The notes: generated by a model not told the origin, from the letters alone. DNA of 64,000 nt from Abelmoschus esculentus (GCA_035048815.1 JAUCBN010000026.1:11725501-11789500); one strand, 5' to 3'; numbered from the stretch's first letter, positions 22,091 to 34,735 are shown. Numbers and translations: made by a program.

Positions 22091-23985
22091 ATGGCAGCCA
22101 CACTCAGCCTACTCAAATCCCCCATTTCACCGGTAAACCCACACCATCTCCGGTTCAAGCTGCCACTCCTTTCCAGCCCAACAAAGCAAACCATCCGCAA
22201 TGAGTCGGTCAACACTCCAAAACTCTTCACCGAAACCTTTCGTCAACTGAAGTCAGTTTCTCTTTCCCTTTCAACCGTCGCATTGCCCTTCTTCTTAGAC
22301 ACGCAGGTAAAAAAAATGCAATCCCCATTGTTTTGGATAATGGAATGCCTTTTGATGTCGTTTTTCCAATGACAGGATGCTCTTGCTGTTAATGGAGAGT
22401 TTGGGATTTTGGAGGGCAGAAGTTTTGCACTTTTACATCCCATTGTCATGGGTGGTCTGTTCTTTTACACTTTATGGGCTGGCTACTTGGGTTGGCAATG
22501 GAGGCGAGTCAGGACCATCCAGAATGAGATTAATGAGCTGAAGAAACAAGTGAAGCCTGCTGCTGTTACCCCGGAAGGGAAACCGGTGGAAGCACCTCCG
22601 TCTCCAGTGGAACTCGAAATTCAGAAGCTAACTGAGGTTTGCTTCATTTCAACCCAATATTTGAGCATGAAGACAAGATTTCATAATCAATTTCTGTCAA
22701 TGTGATATCCAATGATTTCTCTATAAATGTAGTTGATGACTCGATCTTAATAGTTTATAAAGGTTTAGACTTTGGGCCTTGGGGTGTAACTCAATCCCAC
22801 ATCCTCTAGGAGAGTTAAAGATTATTCTGAAAGTTGTCTTTTGGAGTCACAATTCTTCTTACATTAGTTTTGAAACTTGCTATATGACACAGCAAAGCTC
22901 TTACTCAATTAAGTTAAGTCATTTTAACTTGTAGTACTTAGAGTTTTGAGGGCTTTCCGGCTTTGTGGGGGCAAGTTCTCTACATGCCTCAAGACCAATG
23001 CTACTTATATACATAGTAATTGAATAGGGGTAGTTTTCTTTGGTTTGTTTAAAAATGAAATCAATCGATTGGGATGTAAAACGTTCTTTGGGCTTATATA
23101 TATATATATGTTTTGTGTTTACATATACCTACAATTCTAAATGAATCAATATTGAATCTTGTGAATTATTAGTTTTACTCCATAATTTTATAATAAACTC
23201 TGCTAATCTTATAATAAGTCACCAGGAAGATAGTAATATCTAGTAACACAGCTCAAGCCATCTTGTTTCCTTAACCTTGTTTTCATTTTTCTTGTTTTTT
23301 CTCTAATTTTGTAACAATTAACACTCTGAGATGATAAAGCAACTGACCAAAAAGGGGCAAAACTAACTGGCAATAAGTAGACATGCTCAATTCAAATTTA
23401 CTGATATGGTGTAACTCAACATAACTTAAATAACATTATTCTTTTGGAGATCATGTATCATAGCTATGCCTTATATGCCCTGATACTATCCGATCATATG
23501 TGATCTTTCAGGAGAGGAAGGAGTTGGTGAAAGGGTCTTACAGGGATAGACACTTCAATGCTGGATCAATACTGCTAGGATTTGGGGTTCTTGAGGCTGT
23601 CGGTGGAGGTGTCAACACATGGTTTAGGACAGGAAAGCTTTTCCCAGGTCCCCATTTGTTTGCAGGAGCAGGTAAATCTTTTGATTCTGACTTCTCTTTC
23701 AGAAAATAGGAATGAAAAATAGGAATTCAAAAGAGATGTAGCTGGCCTCAACATTTGAAGTGTGTAGGAAGTACTCCACCTTGCTGTCTTGGTGTTTATA
23801 TTGCAGCCATTACAGTGTTATGGGCCGCAGCTGCAGCGCTAGTACCCGCAATGCAGAAAGGGAACGAAACTGCAAGGAGCCTACACATTGCGTTGAATGC
23901 AGTTAATGTTATTCTTTTTATCTGGCAAATCCCCACAGGTATAGATATAGTATTCAAAGTTTTTGAGTTCACTAAATGGCCTTGA
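22091..23985 (+). CDS. chloroplast membrane protein, DUF4079 family (4 exons)
   Basis: Exons 22091-22306, 22376-22636, 23512-23671 and 23807-23985 join to 271 codons plus TGA; every intron is GT-AG. Exon 1 encodes a Ser/Leu/Pro-rich start (MAATLSLLKSPISPV) that looks like a chloroplast transit peptide. Exon 2 has a membrane segment (HPIVMGGLFFYTLWAGYLGW) followed by a charged loop with a Pro-rich end. Exon 3 has a Gly-rich hydrophobic stretch (GSILLGFGVLEAVGGG). Exon 4 has an Ala-rich helix and a last helix near LNAVNVILFIWQIPTG. This matches DUF4079, known from cyanobacteria and plastids; I recall an Arabidopsis relative of similar length. Biochemical role is unknown. The ATG is in good context (GAGCATGGC). 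No frame break is seen, unlike all neighbouring frames. Intron 2 (875 bp) contains a (TA)n run at about 23095-23109. Confidence 0.88.
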
Positions 23986-25870
23986 TCCTGCCTGGTACTG
24001 TTTATTTTCTCTGATTAGGAGATTGTATTATCAAAAGCTTGCCAATTAGGCATATAACGAACACATCAGAGCAGTTATGATTCTTGTGCTTCAATCTTTA
24101 ATATGAAACCAATCAATTGTGCTTCATTCCCCAACTTTAAATTTCATGGAATTTAAATTTCATGGATTAAATTCCAGCATGCTTATTCGGTACTTGGATT
24201 CCTCCAAGGCACCTAATCACATGATTGAAATGCTTAAATGTACTGAACAATAGCACGAGTCGATACCGAGAATTCGTATAAGAACATACTATATTGCCGA
24301 ACCCTGTTACTATTTGCAGCTGCAGACCCCATGGAAATAGATTAGAGAGTTGACATTTTGATCAAGTATTGAATGGAGTTGACATGTTCATCTATTTGCT
24401 GTTGGAGTATATTCTGTAGTACAAGTACCTATACTGCGCCACTACTAGTTTTGATAAGATATTATTTAAACGATGACAAAAGACTAAAAGGGGAGAGGAC
24501 CCTTAATTATATTTGTTTTGGTGCTTCCGCTTTAAAAAATAAATTTAAGGTTTTAATTTTTAAATTTTAAAAATTTAAAGGTAAGCTATATTTTTTAGCG
24601 TATAAAGATATGAAATTTAGAATTAAAATTTTTAATTTAATTTTTTAATATTTTTCGTGTGAAGCATAAAACCAGACTTAAAGAACAAATGATTTTTGTT
24701 GTAAAGGATGTGGAAAAGCTTGTCGTGTTCCATGCCAAAGTACTGATTCTTGCAAATTAACGTCCATAAATTCAATTTCTGTGACAAAAAGATGATATGA
24801 CATCGTATGTTTTATTGATTATATTATGGGAACTACTGGAATTTATTTATAGGATTATACTTTTATTTAAGCGTAGTAAATATTTCGTTTAATCTTGACA
24901 ATAGAAGAATAAAAAAATATTCAAAGTATATTTAATTGATTGATCAAGATATTTATTTTTATTTTTTTATATTTCTTGAGTTAAGATTTTACGGATAAAA
25001 ATTATTTGTCCCTATTCATACCTCATTTGGTACCCTAATTTTAAAATAATAAGTTTAAGGTTCAAGGATTTATAGAATTAGTCACATGGTCTACTTTTTA
25101 AGGTTTAATGTTTAGGAGGTGAAAATTAAATTCAGAGTTTAGAATTTAATTTTTAAATATAATTTTAGAAGAGACATGGCTAAAAGTAGAAGACATTTGT
25201 TCAGATTTTAGACACATTTTAAAAACACTTCTTTTCATTTTTAGAGTCTCTTCCCCATCTTTTCAAGTAACATTAGAATTAGATTTAGAATTCATAAAAA
25301 AATGATTTTCAAAGTTTTGGCTTCCATTCTTATGAGACACTTATAAAGAAAAAGAATTATTTTCGACGAAAAAACAGCTAAGAGTAACACTCTAATCTTA
25401 TATCTCACGACGTGATAAACTACTTTAAAATTAATTGAATTTTTAAGTCGCTTTTATTTTAACAAAAAAAAATTAAAATTTTTATTATAATAATTAAAAT
25501 TTTATTTATTTTATTCTATATTCATAGTTAATAAAAATATTGATGTGGCATGTTAATATATTTTTTTAAAAAAATAAGATTTTAAATTTACAGTCTTTGT
25601 CTTGCTGGCTTATCACCACTAAAGATAAATTTGCGATGAATTTAAATTAAGGAAAGAAATGGAAGAGTATCACTACTACTAGTAGTGTTTTAATGATTTT
25701 TTTGACTTAATTATTGAATGGTTGTAGAAATAACGACGAAATAAGATGACAGTCTAATAGAAGCTTAACGCTAAAAAATTTTAATACAGTCTTAGTAGTC
25801 GTTGAATCAATTTTCACTTGAAATACGTTGTTCTTCAGCCAAACAAATCTTTCTCACGGTTGGATTGATC
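23986..25870. other. intergenic DNA downstream of DUF4079 gene
   Basis: The first few hundred bases should include the 3' UTR. The rest is AT-rich without a supportable gene. A stretch at about 24566-24690 resembles 21597-21700 on the other side of the gene (both contain 'AAATTTAATTTTTT' and 'AAGAAC' phrases), perhaps a small degenerate repeat pair. Confidence 0.45.
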
Positions 25871-26346
25871 GGTCAATACTCTATTGTTGTATGTAGGAAG
25901 ACCTACAACTTTATGATGCAAGTGTACACCCGTCAAGTAATAGTATATAAGGTTGTCAAATCCTACTATAATTGGAATTACCTACACAATCTATTCTTCT
26001 CGAACAATAAGAAATAAAACACACACACGTAATTTTGTTTTGATTTGAAACTAATGAGTAACTAACTAGCGTAATAAAGTAATTAATCGAAGAAATCAAG
26101 AATTAAGGAGTAGACCAAGTTATATTGTTTCGTAGTGTAGATTTTGAATGTAAATTATCTTCTTCTTTATAATGCAAAGTCAAGATTGTCGCTGAAAGGT
26201 CACCTTTACTACCTTAGTGGGTTATGCATTGACGGCAAGTTGAAACTCATAGTTTGGTAGAACATCCTTTGATGAGTCCTTATCCCTAATTTAAAGTTCT
26301 ATTGATGGTCACGTCTTGATGATACCTCTCAGCATGAATCAAGGAT
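25871..26346 (-). repeat. Athila/Tat-like LTR fragment
   Basis: Matches 41855-42300 in the same orientation: shared 'TAGGAAGA', 'AGTATATAAGG', 'TTTGAAACTAATGAGTAACTAACTA' and 'AAAGTCAAGATT' segments. Only the inner part of the LTR survives. The junction with the next LTR fragment is at 26346/26347. Confidence 0.65.
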
Positions 26347-26560
26347 TGTTGAGTGAATCGAACAATCGAAAATGACCAAGAGGGGAGGTGAATTGACACT
26401 TTTAAAATTTTGGGAAGGATTGGAAAAATAGGAAAAAATATAAACACAAAGATTTATAATGGTTCAAGCTTCGAACATGCTTTACATCCACTACCTTAAC
26501 TCCAGCTAAGAATTTTCTAATCAATTCTTCTCAAACTATCAATCCCGAGTCAATCAATCA
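26347..26560 (-). repeat. copia-type LTR end fragment
   Basis: Begins TGTTGAGTGAATCG, the reverse complement of an LTR end CACTCAACA, and includes GGGGAGGTGAATTG (reverse of the CAATTCACC block). The same end occurs on the plus strand at 62080-62119. Only the terminal ~215 bp are present. Confidence 0.6.
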
Positions 26561-27076
26561 ATTTTCTTATAATGATGCCGGACTCAACAAGCGCTTCAAC
26601 AACATCGAAGGTCAACTTGGTTCTCTCAATACTCGTGTGAAAAATTTTTAAGCTCAAAACCTTTTTATGAGTATGTCCATTAGAGTCTTTCATGATGAAT
26701 GATGCTAATCTCGAGCTTCACATGTTGATGATGAAGAGCTTTGTTGGCTCTTAGGCTAGTTTTGCTTTGGCTCTTAGGATTAGTTTGAATTTTCATATCA
26801 TAACATGTTTTTAGGATTTAAGACTTATAAACCATTATTATGTTTAAGTATTATGCTTTGATTTTCTTGTTGGATTGCCATTTGACATTTAATGCTATGA
26901 ATTATGAACTTAAGGCTTTTTATGTGCTGCTTCCCTTAATTTTTTTTATCCCTTTATCTCTTTGATTTTAATCTAACTAAAAGGAGGAGAAAGTTTTTAA
27001 AACTTAATTTTTTAAACCCATTCATATTTTTTATAAAAAAAAACCTTAAGGGGAAGATTGTAAAAAAGGGAAAGAT
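26561..27076 (+). mobile_element. retroelement 3' non-coding region
   Basis: Short plus-strand frame RFNNIEGQLGSLNTRV near the left end, then AT-rich DNA with AAGGAGGAGAAAG and AAGGGGAAGATTG, a polypurine tract directly before an LTR start at 27077. Lineage not certain. Confidence 0.45.
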
Positions 27077-28150
27077 TGTAAAACTAAATTTGATTTTGAT
27101 ATAACAAAGAAATAAAAGGATCGTTTTGTAAATATATTTTTAATCCCATACTTAATTGACAAGTCAAAGAAAATTTTCTAAGTCAAAACATAACCCAACA
27201 CAATTTTTCTTAAGTATTTTCAAAGCTAAAACATTCATAATTTCCCAGGCGTTTCGATACCACTCTTATTTGTATCAACACCGTGCTCTTATTTTTTTAT
27301 GAATGTTTTTAAGTTTTTCCAGGCTTTTCAATGCAGTATTGGACCGTTTTGATACCATTTGAAACTATGAAATTTGGTTTCAAAACTTTTTAAATTAGTA
27401 TCAACACAGGCATTTTGATACCATCCTGTATTTTAAGATAAACAAAATATTTAAAGTGTATCGATACTATATGTAGGCGTTTCAATAGCTGGGTTACTTT
27501 TTTACAGAGATTTTTAAGCAATAAATATTTTGATTGTTACTTCCCAATTAATCTTTAAAAGTTAGTTCAACAATATTGATACCCCCTTAAGACGTTTTGA
27601 TGTCATTTTTGATAGAACCAATCGTTTTGGTACAGCTTTGTAGCTGTTTCAATACACCCTACTTTAAAGACTAACTCGTATCAATACCATGACCTCGCGT
27701 CTCGGTACCCCTTATTAAATACACATAACAACTTTTTCTATTTAAGTAGCATTTCAATACAGGTTCCCCGAGTACCGATAGTACTAGTTGCAGAAGTGCA
27801 CTTATGATGGGAAGATGGTGGCTCAACGACTATATTGATGATCTCAACCACCCAAATAGTTAGAATTCAATGAGAGGGTATAAAACAAGTCTCAACAACA
27901 ACAACTATTGTTCTTCAAGTAAATATCGAAGCATTCAATCCAACTTCAAGCATTCAAATTGTCAAATTCTTTCACTCAACTTTTTGTACTTTATTTGTAT
28001 CTTTTGTAATTGAGTTTAGGGAGTGTTCAAATTGTATTTGGGATAAATCTTTCTGTGTAAGAAACATTTCTATTGTCACTTTGAAAATCTTGTAACCTTG
28101 TGAGGTTAAGTCAATCTTTGGGTAGAAAGATTAACATGTTGTGATGGTTA
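27077..28150 (+). repeat. copia-type LTR with TATCGATAC-like motifs
   Basis: Starts TGTAAAACTAAATTTGAT and shares TTTTGATATAAC near its start with the LTRs at 49240 and 61208. From 27250 to 27780 it carries a series of GATACC / TTTCGATACC / TTTCAATAC phrases, one a perfect GTATCGATAC palindrome (27458). The right end is taken where the post-pol ORF fragment begins and is approximate. Confidence 0.6.
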
Positions 28151-28154
28151 TCCC

Positions 28155-28583
28155 TTAAAATGTAAAAAGGTCGAATTCAAAAGTGAATTCATCTTCTTCT
28201 TCGACACTATAGAAAGAGTTAATGTTTTTTGTAGTAAACAAGATTAGGTCGCCAAGAACGTAGACCTTCTCTTGGTCGGGTCTTCTGTAGTGAGCTTAGA
28301 ACTCCTTCACTAGAGAGATGTTGATCGCCTTCTGATCCTTTTTAGCACTGAAGTGGCGAGAGAATTTTTCCCACTTGTGGTGCTTAACAACAACCATGAC
28401 TTATTCAGGTAGCTTCTGGAAGGTTGTTGTATCAAAAATAAAACCTTTCTTCTGGTGTATCGTTCTTCCCTTGATTTTCTAGAAGCGGTCATTTGCTGCA
28501 TCTTTTTCGAACTTACGGATCTCTATTGTTTTTGCTTGGGCAACAACCCTTGAAGATTCTTCTGTATTTTTACATCTCACCAT
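28155..28583 (-). pseudogene. 'plant transposon protein' domain ORF fragment
   Basis: Minus strand ATG at 28583 (MVRCKNTEESSRVV). The frame continues through stops near 28481, 28421 and 28301 as QKKGFIFDTTTFQKL, then ISLVKEF and EKVYVLGDLILFTTKNINSFY. This is the same domain as the ORFs at 5636-6935 and 50500-50940 (pattern VREFYA-x-VFVRG). It lies downstream of the Athila integrase on the same strand, where such an extra ORF is expected. The C-terminal part is cut by the LTR at 27077-28150. Confidence 0.6.
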
Positions 28584-29179
28584 GGTTGAAGGAAAAAGCT
28601 TTCTTGAGAAGATTTTGGAAGTTTTGAAGGTAGAAGATGAAGTTGTAGGAGAGGAGGACGGTTTGTTTGCTTTTAGAGAGAGAGAAGGGTAAAAAGTAAT
28701 GATGAGAGTGTAAGAGGATTAGACAGCTAGTGTTATTGGGAAGGAAAAAAAAGGTGTGATGGGGGGTTAATTTGATGATGAGTGGGAGAGAGAAAAGGGT
28801 TTGTAATTAATAAAAATGTAAAAAGTTAAGGAGGGGTTGAATTGTAACCAAACTCTTGCCATTCTCCTTGCATACTAACCGGATACATGTTCAATGGATT
28901 TTTATCTTCTTTCCTTGTGGCCCAAATCAAATAATTCTAAGAGTTTTTCCCTCCATAATTATAACCGTACCGTCCTGCCTCTGTCTACCTTTGCGTAGAC
29001 TACCTCCTGCAACTGCACAGTGCACAATGCTCTGAAATTGTACCTTCAAAACAACATGTTGAAAAAGACAAAGGAAAAATAAAAAAGCAACATAAAAATA
29101 AAAACTTCTACTTTTTATTCAAATTGAAAATAAAATGCTAAAGCAAATAAAAGAGAGGGATATAAATGCTCAAGCATTT
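28584..29179 (-). mobile_element. Athila-like spacer between pol and third ORF
   Basis: No coding frame is supported on either strand; GA-rich tracts at 28660-28830. Position between the integrase end and the third ORF of the minus-strand element. Confidence 0.45.
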
Positions 29180-30429
29180 TACAAACTAGGTTTGTCCTTG
29201 TCACGCACAATCAGAGCTCCATTATATATCTTCAGCCTTTGACCATTAACCTTAAAGATTCGATCTCCATTGAGTGTTTTAATCTCCATAGCACCATAAG
29301 GATAAACCTTATGTATCAGGAATAGTCCTGACCATCAAGATTTTAACTTTCCAGGAAAAAGTTTGAGTCTTGAGTTATAGAGTAACATTTGTTGGCCCTC
29401 TGAGAAATATCATGGAAAATGATGATTGTCATGCCACCTCTTTGTTTTCTTTTTATAGATCCTAGCATTCTCATAGGCATGGGATCGAAACTCGTCCATC
29501 TCATTTAGCTCCAAAAGCCTGTTTTCTCTAGTTGCGTTAAAATTCATATTGAGCTTTTTGATGGCCCAATAAGCTTTGTGTTCAAGTTCCACCGGCAAAT
29601 GACAAGCTTTCCCATAAATCAGCTTGAATGAAAACATCCCTAAAGGAGTCTTGTAAGCTGTCATATACGCCCATAAAGCTTCAACCAGCTTTGGAGACCA
29701 ATCTTTTCTTTTTGTGTTGTCTGTCTTCTCTAAGATTTGCTTAATTTCTCAATTGGAGATTTTACCTTGGCCATTCGTCTACGGGTGACATGCTGTAGCA
29801 ATTTTGTGTCTGACTCTATAGCGTTGTAATGCCTTAACAATGAGCTTTTTATCGAAGTGGGTTCTTTCATCATTGATTATGGCTCTAAAGACTCCAAACC
29901 TTGTGAAAATATTCTTGTGTAGGAACTTCAAGACTGTCTTTGAATCATTGCGGGATGTTGCCACCGCTTCAACCCATTTGCTGACGTTGTCCACTACTAG
30001 CAAGATATATAAATCACCATAGGATGATGGAAATGATCCCATAAAATCAATTCCCCAAACATCGAAAAGCTCGATTTCCAGAATATTTTGCAATGACATG
30101 TCATTCCTCCTTGAGATGTTACCGGTTCTTTGACATCTATCACATCCCTTGTAAAATGCTTGAGCATCTTTGAAGAGTGCGGGCCAATAGAATCTAGATT
30201 GAAGGACCTTTGGAGCTTTTCTTGATCCACCAAAGTGCCCACCACACGATGTTGCATTGCAATGGAATAGAATATCTTTTTTTTTCCTTTTCTGGCACAC
30301 ATCATCAAAGCAATTGGTCAGCATATTGCTTGAACAAGTATGGCTCATCCCAATAGAAAAATTTTGTATCATGTTTGAACTTCTCTCGACCCTGACTAGA
30401 TAAATCAGGAGGCAAAATAGCACTAACAA
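29180..30429 (-). pseudogene. Athila integrase
   Basis: The 216-codon open frame 30429-29779 includes HFGGSRKAPKVLQSRFYWP and CDRCQRTGN (zinc finger), WGIDFMGSFP (first catalytic Asp) and IINDERTHF (second). The third catalytic Glu, normally in NGQAE, is Lys (TNGQGKISN). A stop precedes it (29779). 29664-29410 continues with MTAYKTPLGMFSFKLIYGKACHLPVE, and the end reads FKVNGQRLKIYNG. Confidence 0.88.
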
Positions 30430-30506
30430 GAAAATTAACTATGTCGGCATACCAAGGTAATGTTGTAGCATATAAAATTTTCTCATCAGGGAAATTTTCT
30501 TCGATC

Positions 30507-31073
30507 TCAAAGTTCCTTTTCTAGCCTAGATAAGTGTTCTGCAACCTGAAGCAAAAGTATCCACCTAATAAGTCTCGGCTTAGCATCTTTCTTAATCACT
30601 AGGTATTTGATAGCAGAGTGATTAGTGTGCATTATAACCCTAGTTCCTATAAGATATATCCTAAACTTATCAAAGGTGAATACTACAACAAGTAACTCTT
30701 TCTCATTAGTGGTGTAATTAATTTGAGCCTCGTTAAGAGTTCTACTTGCATAGTAAATAACATGGAAGAGTTTACCTCGTCTTTGATCGAGTGCTACACC
30801 CACTGCATAGTCCCTTGCGTCTCACATCAACTCAAATAGCTCAGTCCAATCGGGTGGTATAACTATTGAAGTTGAGGTAAGCTTCTTCTTCAATTCAGTA
30901 AAAGCGCTGTGGCATTTTTCATCGAAGAAAAATGGTCGATTTTGCTGTAGCAAATTGTAGAGTGGCTTAAAGATTTTCGAGAAGTCTTTGATTAACATCT
31001 TGTAGAAGCCAACATGTTCCAAAAAGCTTCTAATTACCTTCACTTTTGTTGGAGGTGGTAGCTTCTCTATCAA
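30507..31073 (-). pseudogene. Athila RNase H
   Basis: 31073-30822 contains FLEHVGFYKMLIKDFSKIFKPL and FFFDEKCHSAF. 30803-30507 contains VIYYASRTLNEAQINYTTNEKELLVV, the hallmark RNase H motif, and HTNHSAIKYL. One stop lies between them. Confidence 0.85.
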
Positions 31074-31109
31074 CTCAACTTTTGCCTTGTCTACTTCAAT
31101 TCCTTTGCT

Positions 31110-31889
31110 TTAAATGTTTTTCCCCAAAATTGAACCTTTCGTGACCATAAAATTGTATTTTTCCCAATTAAGTACAAGGTCGACTTCTTCACAGCTTTTC
31201 AATACCTTGGCCAGGTTGCCTAAGTATTTTTCAAAAGTTTCTCCGAACACAGAAAAATCGTCCATGAATACCTCCAAGAATTTCAACCATGTCTGAAAAT
31301 ATCGCCAACATGCAACTTTGAAAAGTTTCTTGAGCATTACATAACCCAAATGACATTCTTCAAAAAGCATAAGTTCCATAAGGACAAGTAAAATTTGTCT
31401 TCTCTTGGTCCTCTAGTGCTATAGCAATTTGATTGTACCCAAAATAGCCATCAAAGAAGAAATAATAAGCCTTTTCCGCCAATCGATCCGACATTTGATC
31501 GATAAAAGGAAGGGGAAATGATCCTTCTTTGTTGCTTTGTTCAACTTCCTATAGTCCATGCAAATGTGCCAGCCTGTGACTGTCCTTTTCGGGAGCAACT
31601 CATTGTCCTCATTGGTGATTACTGTAGTGCCTCCCTTCTTAGAAACACAATGTATAGGACTAACCCATAAACTGTCAGAAATTGGGTATATGATTCCTGC
31701 ATCCAACCACTTGATAATCTCCATCATCACTACCTTGTTCATTATTGGGTTCAATCTTCTTTGGGGCTCAACAGAATTGCTTTGGCATTCTTCTAGCAGG
31801 ATCTTGTGCATGCAGATTGTAGGACTGATACCCTTCAAATTGGCCATAGTCCACCCTAGAGCTTTTTTATATTGTGATAATAAATTCAC
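31110..31889 (-). pseudogene. Athila reverse transcriptase
   Basis: 31889-31419 reads LGWTMANLKGISPTICMHKI, DAGIIYPISDSLWVSP and CMDYRKLNKATKKDHFPF. After a frame break, 31379-31110 carries LEVFMDDFSVFG with the catalytic Asp pair. Both parts match Athila RT in order; the break lies in the 'MPFGL' region. Confidence 0.88.
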
Positions 31890-32523
31890 AAGACTAAACT
31901 AGAAGAAATAATCATTGGCAAAGTGTTATGACATCCCAAATAAACATACTTTAAATGTGGTGCCAGTGGTTTCAAGTCTAGAGATGGTGCATATAAAAGT
32001 GATGGTTTAGGAGGAATAAATTCAAAGAAATCAATTGATTCATATTTCTTACATGGTCTTGGCTTGAAATAGACATTTTGTTGTAGCTCTAGATGAGCTT
32101 CTTCTTTATCCTGATCATGCTCCTCTAGTATTTTTACAAAGTCCTTTATTTGTGGAGAATTATCACAACAAAAATCTACATCTTCATCTTCAATTGGTAT
32201 AGCATTTATCCCAGCTATGTACTGACATTCTTCATTATCATTCATGTACTAGAGAGTGTTGAAGACATTGATAGTCATAGACTAATCTGCTACTCGCATT
32301 GTGAAGTCTCCCTTTTCACAGTCGATAAGAATTCGATCGGTAGCTAGGAATGGTCGTCCCAAGATGATGGATGCTTTGTAGTCCACTTCGCAATCTAGAA
32401 TCAGAAAGTCCACAAGGAACACAAACTTACCTAGTTTTACTATCACATCTTCCACTTTGTCTTCGGGTCAGATATGAGAATGGTCCGCCAATTGCAAAAT
32501 GATAGTGGTATATTGTTTACTCT

Positions 32524-32748
32524 CTATACAAAGCTTCTTGAATATTGCCTTGGCATCAGATTTACACTCGACCCTAGGTCGTATAGCGCTCTACCCACAA
32601 AATTGTCTCTTATCGAGCATGGAATAATGAAGCTGCCAAGATCTTGCCTTTTCATAGGAAGCTCAGTCTTCCCATAATAAAACTCAAATGCTATAACAAC
32701 TTTTTCAAAATTCTCAGCTTTTCTTTTCTTTGTAACAATATCTTTCAA
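32524..32748 (-). pseudogene. Athila protease
   Basis: PMKRQDLGSFIIPCSI and ALYDLGSSVNLMP form the usual Athila protease core, with the catalytic Asp kept in DLGS. It is separated from gag and RT by stops. Upstream (32886-33142) is a Lys/Glu-rich linker (KKRGRKKP). Confidence 0.8.
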
Positions 32749-33149
32749 AAACTTTACATATGAGAGCGTTTGATCAATAGCATCTAAAAATAAAATGTTT
32801 ATATGAAATTGGTCTAGAATACTTACAAATTTCTAAAATTGGAGATCCTCTTTATGTTGCTTCAATCAGTGAGGGGAATGTGGTGGGGGTCTTACGTCCT
32901 CTGAAGGTTGCATTAGTGCTGCTTTTGCTGTAGTATCTGCAAGTTTCTCACCAAATGCCTTAATTTTTAAGTTTTCTCCAGTTTTTTCTTGATCCGTTTT
33001 TCTTCTTATTCTTCAGCTTCTTTTTGCTCCTAAATGGGGGTTTCTTTCTTCCTCTTTTCTTTTGAATTGCTCCCCCATGTTGATTTGTCTTCCACTTCTT
33101 AAGGTAAGTGCTTGCCATAACTTTTAGTGACTTCAGTATCACTAGGCAG

Positions 33150-34591
33150 GTTGCCTCTCGGTCTTACTTGTAATACTTGAGCAATTTGGCCCACTTGAGT
33201 CTCCAGTGGTTTAAGTGAAGAGCTGTGACATTGCAGTAGTGCTCCTTGAGTCTGTAACAGAATTCCTTAATTAGAGATTGTGGTAGAATGCTCCTGCAAT
33301 AATGTTTTCGTTGATGGCATAAACTCCTTTGTAGAGGCCATGAATTCTTGCAGCGAAGCTTCCAAAGAATTGTTGTGATTTTGGTGAACTGTTCCCTTGT
33401 GTTCATTTTGCCATGGCATTTTTCCTTGAAAACCTTGGACTCCTTGTTGTGTTACCATGGGTTGCTTCCTATTCGAGCTACTTGCTTGATTCGATCCTTG
33501 ATTACCCCAAGAAAAATTAGGATGTTGTCTCCACCCTAAGTTGCACGTGTTAGAATAGAGGTTTTGGAATTTTTGTTGAAGTTTCCAACATAATGAGCAG
33601 ACTCTAGATGAGTTGGGCAGTCTTTATCGAAATGGTTTCCACTATAGTGCATACAGCTTAATAACTTAGCATCTCGTACTTTACTGGGCTATTGAAGGTT
33701 CTTCAACATATTTGTGATAGTAGAAAGTTATGCTGAAACAGAATTATTGACGTCGAGCTCCATCTTTCCTTGAGTTCGTCGTCCTGTCCCTAGTCTGGTA
33801 GTTAGAAACTGATAATCATTGTTGGCTATTTTATCCAAAATATCAAATGCTTCTTTTAGAGACTTGTCCAGCAGTGTCCCATTTGTTGAAGCATCTAACA
33901 TCATCCCTGTAGGTGCATTGACTCCATTATAAAACATCATGATTTGAGTCTAATATTGAAAACCGTGATTGATACATCTTCTCAACAAGCTCTTGTAACG
34001 ATCACAACACTCGTACATCGACTCGTTATCACCTTGTCTGAAGGATTCTATCTCATTTCGCAACTATGTGTTCATGTTGGGTGAGTTGTATCTTGCCAAA
34101 AAGCTTTTGCACAAAGTTGTCCATGACTCCATCAAACCGTCTGGAATTCCATTCAACCACTCTCTAGCTCGATATCTCAAAGAGTATGGGAATATCTTGA
34201 GCTTCAACACATCCTCGTGCACTTCGTGTTGGCGGAACGAATCTCAAACCTCCAAGAAAGCACTAATATGTTGTTGAGCATCTTCGTGAGGAGTTCCTTC
34301 AAACTGTCCGATCGAATTGAGAATATTAAACATCATAGGTTTGAGCTCAAAGTGTGCTGCTTGTATCTCATGTGTCACTATCTCAGAATTGAGGTCATCC
34401 AAGATTGGTGACAAGTGATCTTGAATTACCCCTGGTCTTGCTACAGTTTCAGGATTTGTTGCAGCATTTGGATTCTAAAATCCCTAAGCGTTCAACATGG
34501 TTCTTCTTTGCTCTCGCCTCCTTTGTCTAAAATACCTTTCGATTTCTAGAATAAATGGTTCGAGGGCTTCTCGACGATTCACTCGGGGCAT
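33150..34591 (-). pseudogene. Athila gag
   Basis: Capsid region reads AAHFELKPMMFNILNSIGQF, DAQQHISAFLEV, YSLRYRAREWLNG and SWTTLCKSFLARY, all typical of Athila gag. A zinc-knuckle-like CMHYSGNHFDKDCP lies near 33630-33670. Stops are scattered (for example near 34480, 34245 and 33945). Confidence 0.85.
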
Positions 34592-34716
34592 CCACTAAAC
34601 AAAAACCTAATAAGAAAAACAAAGAAAACAAATATTAAACCTAACAAAAAGAAACAAAACAAACAAAAATAAAAGTATGAAAACTATGATTGAAATTGCC
34701 TATTGCCTCAATCCCC

Positions 34717-34734
34717 GACAACGACGCCAAAAAC
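34717..34734 (-). other. primer binding site, tRNA-Asp type
   Basis: Minus strand TGGCGTCGTTGTCGGGGA, two changes from TGGCGCCGTTGCCGGGGA, which is complementary to the 3' end of plant tRNA-Asp and is known for Athila. Confidence 0.75.
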
Positions 34735-34735
34735 T

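Larger units (their letters stand above)
29180..34591 (-). mobile_element. Athila-type gypsy element, decayed gag-pol
   Basis: Minus strand. Gag starts at ATG 34591 (MPRVNRREALEP). Order: gag (34591-33150), protease (32748-32524), RT (31889-31110), RNase H (31073-30507), integrase (30429-29410, tail to about 29180). The order and the motif SVEPQRRLNP, with a DLGS protease site, identify the Athila branch. It would be a self-copying element, but about a dozen breaks were noted. The third ORF follows at 28583, and the 5' LTR and PBS lie at 34717-36356. No 3' LTR was found on the left. Confidence 0.88.

Noticed and set aside
30507..31889. Possibility that the Athila pol is intact
   Set aside because: RT and RNase H are split by stops or frameshifts at about 31400, 31090 and 30815, and the integrase has lost a catalytic residue.
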